A stretch of DNA of 64,000 nucleotides from Mycogone perniciosa (lineage: Eukaryota; Ascomycota; Sordariomycetes; Hypocreales; Hypocreaceae): the NCBI GenBank assembly GCA_025331125.1, contig JAOALB010000093.1:166389-230388 (forward strand). The letters are read 5' to 3'. The first letter of the stretch is position 1, and the number at the start of each line of letters is the position of its first letter. Shown here piece by piece: positions 57,044 to 64,000 of this stretch. The notes under the pieces were generated by a model. That model searched no databases, was not told the DNA's origin, and was given only the letters and a program-made list of their open reading frames with translations. Made by a program: the position numbers and the translations under genes.

Positions 57044-59485
57044 ATGGCTGAGGACTCCGACGTTACTATGGGTGGCCAGGACCACGCTGTTGCCGACTCA
57101 CACCCCGAAGAGCGAGCTGCGAAAAGACTTAAGGTGTCTGATCCAGTTAAGGCTACGGAGGAGAGCGCCCCAAAGAACGGTGTGCCTGATAAAACTGAGA
57201 ACGGGAATGACCCCAAGGCTTTGGAGGGACAAAACGAGCAGGCCCAAGAGACATCGAAAGGCAGTGGTGAGCCTGATGGGCGTGTCAAGGGTCTAGCTCC
57301 CGTCAAGAAAGAGTACGTTTCTCATCTATCCACCCTAGGGCTATGACTCACGTAAATCCAGGTATCTTATCGACGTTTCGACACAGAATAACACCTTATC
57401 CACTACTGCGGATGATGATGCCGCTGAGGGTCGCGGCTCCAACGGACAGTCTGAGCCTCGCAGAGATGCCAGAGATGCTAGAGATGACAGAGACTCGGGA
57501 GGCAAGGGAAAGAAGGGTAAGAAGAAGGCCAAGGGCCAAAACACGGATCGAACATTCGGCAAATTCGACGATGCTCTTCCCCTCTGCAACAGCAGGGCCT
57601 TCGCCCCGGAGTTTTCGCCACGTGAGTGTCGGTATGGTGAACGGTGCAAGATGTGTCACGATCTTCGCCAGTACCTCAAGGAGGGCCGTCGTGATGATGT
57701 TGAGACACTAGGAGGCAAGTGTCCTGTGTTTGAGTCGTACGGTTACTGCCCCTCGGGTTGGAAATGCCGCTTTGTTAAGAGCCACATGCAGGAGGTAGAG
57801 CATGAAGACGGCAGAAAAGAGTTGGTTTTGGTCGATAACAGACCGAAAAAGACTGAGAAGAGCGCTCCCACAGAAGAGAATGCAGGGAACGGGGACAAGA
57901 GAGAGGAGACCAATGCCAATACTGAGGAACCCGATGATCAGCATCGACCGGGAGTCTACAATGTTGTCGGCATGGGTCCGAAGATCGAACTCAGCCGCAA
58001 GCGTCTCGATTTTTCTAAAGCCGATGAGTACATCAAATGGCTTAACCATGAAGCCAACATCAACCAAGATTTCCACCATCGCCGCAAGGATCAGTCGACT
58101 GAAGGCATCGAGGATCTTCGAGCTCGGTTCGTGGACCCACCCTTCAAGCTGTCTGAGAAGCGTCGCCTCTACTTTGGACCGGAAACTCCAACTTTGGCAC
58201 CCTTGACTACGCAGGGAAACCTGCCATTCCGCCGTTTGTGTGTTGAACTTGGTTGCCAAGCAACATACTCAGAGATGGCTTTTGGCATGCCTCTGCTGCA
58301 GGGCTCCAAGGCTGACTGGACGCTGATGAAGACCCACGAGTCTGAGATCACACCCCCAAAGATGGCCCCTGGAGCTGTGCCAATCTTTGACGACTATGAC
58401 AACTCACGCGACCTCAAGTTTGGTGCTCAGATCTCCGGCAGCGCCCACTGGGTTGTCACCAAGGCTGCTGATGCTCTCAGCCGCTTCTGCCCTCGCCTTC
58501 GACTCATCGACCTGAACTGTGGCTGCCCCATCGATATGGTCTTCAAGACTGGTGCAGGATCAGCACTCTTGGATGCCAGTGGCAAGATGGAACGTATGGT
58601 CAGGGGCATGAACGCCGTGTCGGGAGAGATCCCCATTACCGCCAAGATAAGAACTGGTGTCAGGAACAACCGACCTACCGCCACACAGATCATCGGCAAA
58701 CTAGCCTTTGGATCTCGTGAACACCGTGAGCGCCTCGGTGCTCCGGGATGCGCAGCGCTGACCCTTCATGGCCGAAGCCGTGAGCAGCGATACACCAAGA
58801 CAGCTGACTGGAGCTACATCGGCGAATGCGCCGCCCTTATCAAGACGTATAACAAGCAGAAGGACGCCCTCACAGACACAGCCGCCGAGCCCGACGAGAG
58901 CACCCTCCCCAACGCCAAAGACGGCCGCATGTACTTCCTCGGCAACGGTGACTGCTACTCCCACGTCGACTACTTCGAGAACATCGAGAAAGCCCGCGTC
59001 GACACCGTCATGATCGGCCGCGGCGCCCTCATTAAGCCCTGGATCTTTGAGGAGATTGAAAAGGGCCAGTACCTGGACAAGTCGTCCACCGAGCGTCTAG
59101 GCTACATTGAGAAGTTTGTGCGCTACGGCCTCGAGGCTTGGGGCTCGGATGAGCTGGGTATTGGCTTCACCAGACGCTTCTTGCTTGAGTATCTTAGCTT
59201 TGCACATCGCTATGTGCCTATTGGATTGCTGGAGCATTTGCCCCCAAGATTGAATGATCGCCCCCCTGCGTATAAGGGACGAGATGAGATGGAGACGTTG
59301 ATGGCGTCGGATAATTACAAGGACTGGATCAAGATCAGGTATGCGAAAACCCCCCACCCTCTCATCATCCTTGTTGTGTTGCCAATACTGACATTCTTGA
59401 TAGTGAAATGTTCCTTGGCCCTGTTCACCCGGGTTTCCAGTTCCAGCCCAAGCACAAATCCAACTCATACGAAGCGGAGGGCTGA
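57044..59485 (+). CDS. DUS3: tRNA-dihydrouridine(47) synthase Dus3
   Basis: FMN- and NADPH-dependent enzyme that reduces uridine 47 in the tRNA variable loop, and also some mRNAs in yeasts. Exons 57044-57312, 57362-59338 and 59404-59485 give 775 residues. The N-terminus is acidic and Lys-rich. Two CCCH zinc fingers follow: one around CRYGERCKMCHDL (about 179-190) and CPVFESYGYCPSGWKCRFVKSH (about 210-231). The TIM-barrel domain starts near residue 366 at TLAPLTTQGNLPFRRLC. The motif DLNCGCPID holds the catalytic cysteine at about 478, and ALTLHGRSREQRYTKTADW follows. Removal of the last intron gives EMFLGPVHPGFQFQPKHKSNSYEAEG; reading through it would give an unrelated tail ending at 59513. 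The size and zinc fingers separate Dus3 from Dus1, Dus2 and Dus4. Confidence 0.95.
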
Positions 59486-59933
59486 TTTATTACCAGCACG
59501 TTGCTTCTTCTGAGATCAGTACGCGACGAAACAAATGCATGACTGTAACAGTGGAGCATCAAATGCCATGTAGACTAGCTACAACTCATTTTGCTATCTT
59601 GCTCAATATGGTAGAAGAAATGGTCAAAAATCATAAACTTACGAGAGAAGAACGAGTTTCAGAAAATGAGTAAAATAACGTGGTTGTGTTTCCCAATAAG
59701 ACGTGAATACAATAGGTCATACACATGATGCTATCTTTATACAAATATGGAAGAGGCATAGACGCCATTAAGCACATTACACAACACCTCAATGCTAGGT
59801 GGTAGGATATGTTCCAAATAACCTGAACTCCGGTCTTTTGTAAAAAAAAAAGAGATCCCATGAATGCACGACACTCAAGCCGTCATTCAGTCAGCTTCAA
59901 ACGCTCTTCGCCCTCTCCTCCTAGATGAATCGT
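59486..59933. other. Convergent 3' flanks of DUS3 and PEX13
   Basis: No gene seen. It holds an A9-type run near 59840. Confidence 0.5.
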
Positions 59934-61320
59934 TCAAGAGTAAAAGTGACTCCTCTGCATGCCACCTGCCGTAGCATACTCCTTCTTGCCCTCTTCGGTG
60001 GCGATAGAGCTCGTCAGCGAATTAGTCCTGCTCTCGCTAACGGCCTTGAGCTTCTTCACTTCCTGGGTAGGTCGCCTGAGGACCTCGAGATATGTTGAGG
60101 GGAGGTATCCCTGGTGGCCATCACGGCTACGGCAGTGCCACCACTCGCTGGGATTGCCCGCAGGGTCATTTTTGCTGAGCACGGCAACGAGATCTCCCTT
60201 GCGGGCCTCAAGCTCCATGCCGCCGCTGGGTTGCTGGGAAGCGAAGTCGAAGAGAAGGCGGCAGAATTCGAGTTTGGATGGGTCGACGGGTTGCTGTTGC
60301 TGCAGGGCTATCTGCTGAAGACGCTTCTCCTCCTCTTCAGCTGAGGCCGCCAGACCCTTGATCACTTTGGACATCAGATAGGGTAGGCCGAAGGCGGCGA
60401 GGAGGAAGAAGAGAAGGGGCTTGCGGCTGGCCTTGGGAGGCTGGGGAGAGCCGTCGGGGCCAAAGGCACGGCCCTCAAACCGGGCAAATGCTGCGGGAGT
60501 GAGAGCTGTCGCATCGGCCGGGAGAGGGCGGCCAGTGAGTTTAGCGAAGAGCGTGCGGATCCAGCGGATGAGGGTGAAGATTCCGAGAAGAGATCCCATG
60601 GTATCGCGTAGGTTTCCGAATTGTTCGGCGACGGATATCATAGCTATGAGAGATGTTAACGGGCTGTCCTAGCGTAATTCAATCTGAATTGAATGATAGC
60701 CATAGGAAGACTTACCAAAAAAACTGGAGTGCGTAGCCATGTAGGTGCTCTCAAGCATCTGCGCAAACCCACCAAATGCAGTGACCATGCCCTCGAGCAT
60801 CTGGAAGGTTGCGGCGGTGCTGTTGCTGAAGCGGTTTGTCAGGCTGTTCGGATCGCCTCCCGCCACGCCCATACCATACATTCCACCACCGTACATGCCC
60901 CCCATGCCGCCCATGCCCCCGTATCCGTACATGCCAGAGCCGTAGCCTCCGTAGCCGCCTCCAAATCGCGAGTATGGACTTGAGTACGGGGATGAGTATG
61001 CACTGCCATAGGTGCCGTATGGTGACGTCCCCATGTTTCCCATGGTTCCCATAGCGCCGACGCGGCTGTATGCGGCAGCGTTCTGATTCACTGCGTTGGC
61101 AAGCGATGAAGGACGATCGGGAAGAGGCGGCGCTTCGGTGGATGTGGGTGATGAGGCGGTTGTTGTTGCGGAGGGTGAAGTTGGGATTGCGGCTGGAGGC
61201 TGGTCAGCATGTGATGAAGGCGCGCGCAGAGCAGGGGCCAGAGCGAAGCATTTCCGACTCCAACGTACCAGAAGGTGACGTGCCGGCGGCTCTCTCCCAG
61301 GGCTTAGGTGGCGAGGCCAT
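59934..61320 (-). CDS. PEX13: Peroxisomal docking protein Pex13
   Basis: Peroxisomal membrane protein of the import docking complex. Exons 61269-61320, 60716-61192 and 59934-60643 give 412 residues in phase. The start MASPPKPWERAAG is the fungal Pex13 N-terminus. Residues about 75-135 are a Tyr/Gly-rich run (SPYSRFGGGYGGYGSGMYGYGG and more), the YG region. Then come the conserved FQMLEGMVTAFGGFAQMLESTYMATHSSFFAMISVAEQFGNLR, hydrophobic segments near 195 and 255, and an SH3 domain at about 298-363 (LFDFASQQPSGGMELEARKGDLV, WWHCRSRDGHQGYLPSTYLE) that in the family binds Pex14 and Pex5. The acceptor for intron 1 is the second CAG at 61193; the earlier CAG would break phase. Confidence 0.93.
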
Positions 61321-62181
61321 AGTCGCAAACAGCGGCAGACGAAGAGGGTATCACGATTGTTGAAAAGGATTGCACTGCTGTGTTTTGAACAAGTGACCGG
61401 CTGCCGTTGCTGGTGTCACTTGGCGGCGACGCCGAACACGGGTCGAAAAAAAGTGAAATTCCGGATTGTTTCGACGCGTCGATGACTGTGAACCGATTCG
61501 AAGAAATATCGCGAGAGATGTTGGATCTTCAGGTTTGATGGAAATGGGCGGATTTCGATAAAGAGGAGGGCGAGAGATTGGAGATTGGAGATTGGAGATG
61601 GCAACATGAACGAAGAGAGGCAGGCAGGCAGTGGTAATAATAATGTGCAAATGATTTCTGGGGTACATTGGCGGAGTACGAGCTAGTACTAAATTCACAT
61701 GCACAGCTGGTGTGGTCCTTCAAGTAGCGTCAAGTATCTCACTCTGCTGACGAACCATTCCCACCGAAATGTGGGGGGTTAGCCGGGTTTTTGCCTCGGC
61801 ATTTCGTTTGGCTCACATTGGTTCCGAGTTCTGAGGCCCAAACATTCTGAAGAAGAAAGATTAAGCCTCGGAGGGAGACCGATTCGTGGATTCATTGGTC
61901 AACTTGGATTGATATCTCGGGAACCGGCAGAAGACGTCTAGACCACCATTTAGATGCTTATCTGTCAACTGATGAAATAGGACGGGATATTCGAGCACTG
62001 CTTGAGATAGCTTACTCCGCGTACTTACTTTGCTTAGGAATATATGAGGTAGTCTGATAAACATCTGAGTAATGCACCCCATTCAAGGCTGTTTATTCCA
62101 TCCACTCATCTTGTCACTTTAGCTACGAGTGACACTCTAACCATATCACAGCGGAATGACAGCTCGGGAACAGGTTTCATT
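61321..62181. other. Divergent promoter, PEX13 and LigD_N-like gene
   Basis: An 861-bp shared upstream region without a supported gene. A GGAGATT-like tandem (GATTGGAGATTGGAGATTGGAGA) lies near 61574-61598. Confidence 0.5.
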
Positions 62182-63711
62182 ATGGCATCCTCTCACAAAC
62201 GCCGTGTCAGCCCTACCGAGACCCTCATTCCCAATCCCTTCATCAAGAAGCGTAACCTCGAATGGGCTATCGAATTCCCATCAGGAAACCCACCGCTCTC
62301 CCGATCAGAGTCTGTCTCTTCCCCAGTCGCGGCTCTGTCCTCTGCATCTCCATCTCCTCCACCTCCGGCGACTCCGGCTGCTCCGGCCCCAGTTACGGAC
62401 CGACCCACTACCACCACCGCCGATATTGAATCCGGCGCCGTCCAAATCGCACATCATCTCATTCACTTCGCTTCTAACCTCTCTAAACATATACTCTCAA
62501 CGCCCACAGACATTCCTAGACTCCCCATTAGCGACTACTCCTCCTTGTACAAGGCCTGCGCCGGCAGTGCCTACGGTGCCCACTTCGTTATACACCAGCA
62601 CGACCACCCCATTGCCGGTACGCACTATGACCTCCGTCTCCAGATCAATGAAACGAGTAGCGTCAGCTGGGCTATCATGTATGGCCTCCCAGGAGATCCA
62701 AATAGCATCCGGCTGAATCGCAACGCCACTGAAACGCGTATTCATTCACTATGGGTAAGCAACTACTCTCCATCTCATATCATGTCATATTCGCGCCTCC
62801 ATAATTCACCGACTAACCTCTCTGCTCAGAACCACCTCATCGAAACAGCCTCATCCGAGACTGGTTCCCTTCTCATCTGGGACACAGGTACATATACCAT
62901 CCTCCCTCGCCGCAGCAAACACGCTCCCCGTGAGGACCCTTTCTCACCCCCAGATTCTCCTCAAAATTCACCAGCAACATCTCCTTCACCAAATCCTCAA
63001 GCACTCCTCCACGCAGCCTTCCAAACTCGTAAAATCCGTCTCCGTCTTCGCGGTACTAAACTCCCTGACCCTTACGTCCTCAACCTTCGTCTCACAAAAT
63101 CCGAAGACGCAGTCGGCCGGTCCAAACGCACGCAGACAAGACGGCGTCAAGGCGGAAGGACTTCAAAATCACAGCATCCACAACCAGAAACGAGCAGCTC
63201 TGACTCCGGTGATAGCATAGGAGATGTCAACGGTGACGATGAACCAGCTGCTCTCCCTACTGAGGCTGCCGAAGCTGCAAGTATATCCGCCATGGGGCGT
63301 GAACTCCGCGAACTGGAAGATGCACAAGTCCGTTTGACGAATGCCTACCCCGGCGCTTCAAACACGATAGACAGCATCCACCAGCGTAAATGGTATCTCT
63401 CGCTTGACCGTCGTGCATGCGGCTTCGTCGAGACGAGACGTCAGGGCCGCACCGAATGGGAACTCTCCGCGCTGGTCCATGAACACAATAGCCATAATGA
63501 ATCATCTTCGCAAGAGAGCCTCCATAAGGAGAACCTAAGGGAGAAGGCCGAATCAACTACAGATGCATGCCGTCTCTCATTCCCATTCTACGTTCGTGGT
63601 CCGGATCATGAACGTAGCGTCATGACAGGCAGACGCAGCAGTGACATTTTACAAGACGAAGGCGTAACCAATTTTGTCCCCAGAAAAAGATGGACCCCAG
63701 TATTGAAATAG
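62182..63711 (+). CDS. Stand-alone LigD_N-type 3'-phosphoesterase domain protein
   Basis: Exons 62182-62754 and 62830-63711 give 484 residues. The core aligns with the 3'-phosphoesterase domain of bacterial DNA ligase D: HFVIHQHD then HYDLRLQ, VSWAIMYGLP, an IHSLWNH histidine, and GSLLIWDTGTYTILPR. His140, His148, Asp150 and Arg152 correspond to the metal and phosphate ligands of that family, and His188 fits the later histidine. There is no ligase or primase-polymerase domain. A lower-complexity insert (about 230-260) and a Ser/Arg-rich region split the domain from a C-terminal block with KWYLSLDRRACGFVE. Known relatives trim 3' ribonucleotides and phosphates at DNA ends, so a role in end cleaning is inferred. 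The 75-nt intron is a multiple of three and contains no in-frame stop. Confidence 0.82.
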   Translation: MASSHKRRVSPTETLIPNPFIKKRNLEWAIEFPSGNPPLSRSESVSSPVAALSSASPSPPPPATPAAPAPVTDRPTTTTADIESGAVQIAHHLIHFASNLSKHILSTPTDIPRLPISDYSSLYKACAGSAYGAHFVIHQHDHPIAGTHYDLRLQINETSSVSWAIMYGLPGDPNSIRLNRNATETRIHSLWVSNYSPSHIMSYSRLHNSPTNLSAQNHLIETASSETGSLLIWDTGTYTILPRRSKHAPREDPFSPPDSPQNSPATSPSPNPQALLHAAFQTRKIRLRLRGTKLPDPYVLNLRLTKSEDAVGRSKRTQTRRRQGGRTSKSQHPQPETSSSDSGDSIGDVNGDDEPAALPTEAAEAASISAMGRELRELEDAQVRLTNAYPGASNTIDSIHQRKWYLSLDRRACGFVETRRQGRTEWELSALVHEHNSHNESSSQESLHKENLREKAESTTDACRLSFPFYVRGPDHERSVMTGRRSSDILQDEGVTNFVPRKRWTPVLK

Positions 63712-64000
63712 AATATACTATTACCACACCACCAACCCCCATTCTCTCCTTATCGTAAGCATCAAGTCATCGATTACTAGTTACAGCAGAGGCGAAGGCG
63801 ACCACACCTGTTCGCCTCTGGCATTTTGTTGAACCCCAATGGCACTGATTGCCGCAAACGAGAATTCCATCCACAATATCAAAGTTACCCAGCAACCCAG
63901 GATAGCCCAAGTCGGGCCGTGCAATATGTCAAGGCAGTAGAAACAAGGGCCAAGAAACTCTAGGAGAGATCCGACCGCTGGGGGGGGGGGGGGTTATGCC
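63712..64000. other. 3' flank with poly-G run
   Basis: No gene seen. Fourteen consecutive G residues occupy 63980-63993 near the window end. Confidence 0.6.

Noticed and set aside
56546..57296. Overlapping frames upstream of DUS3
   Set aside because: They lie in the divergent promoter and the second one overlaps the DUS3 start in another frame; no family resemblance.

Overview
The window is nuclear DNA of a filamentous ascomycete. Most genes carry short introns (about 48-80 nt) with GTRNGT-like donors, a CTRAC/CTAAC-type branch point and a YAG acceptor. Pol III tRNA genes contain introns, and leaders are pyrimidine-rich. The gene set (L-arabinitol dehydrogenase, a LaeA-like methyltransferase, a PP-Z phosphatase, a Ral2-like kelch-BTB protein) is typical of Pezizomycotina. 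Protein resemblance and the very frequent intergenic TACGAAGTAC/TACGGAGTAC heptamer repeats make me favour Sordariomycetes, probably Hypocreales. That placement is inference.

Layout. 1-7.0 kb: 3' part of succinate-semialdehyde dehydrogenase, an intron-bearing tRNA-Val, mitochondrial ribosome recycling factor, an RGG-rich presumed mitochondrial protein and a PP-Z type phosphatase. 7.0-12.1 kb: gene-poor divergent interval. 12.1-17.0 kb: a SUR7/PalI-family membrane protein and a WDR6/Rtt10 WD40 protein. 17.0-21.9 kb: a spliced small secreted cysteine-containing protein and two tandem tRNA-Gly(GCC) genes, one with an intron and one without. 21.9-24.4 kb: L-arabinitol 4-dehydrogenase and ATP synthase subunit g. 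26.1-27.4 kb: a six-exon LaeA-like methyltransferase. 27.4-35.2 kb: a 7.7 kb stretch with no gene I can support. 35.2-47.1 kb: TFIIA large subunit, Cdc20, a kelch-BTB protein and an Sfp1-type zinc-finger regulator. 47.1-53.5 kb: a second large gene-poor stretch rich in TACTCCGTA/TACTCGTA motifs. 53.5-63.7 kb: Rcf2, a second kelch protein, tRNA-dihydrouridine synthase Dus3, Pex13 and a stand-alone protein resembling the 3'-phosphoesterase domain of bacterial DNA ligase D.

I rebuilt exon structures by hand and checked that every multi-exon model keeps phase. Several genes share a theme (mitochondrial translation and respiration: RRF1, ATP20, RCF2; tRNA modification: WDR6/Rtt10, Dus3), but they are scattered housekeeping loci and not an operon or a biosynthetic cluster. 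The least ordinary items are the LigD_N-like phosphoesterase gene, the heptamer repeat family confined to non-coding DNA, the tandem tRNA-Gly pair that differs by an intron and a compensatory acceptor pair, and the small secreted protein that only appears after splicing.
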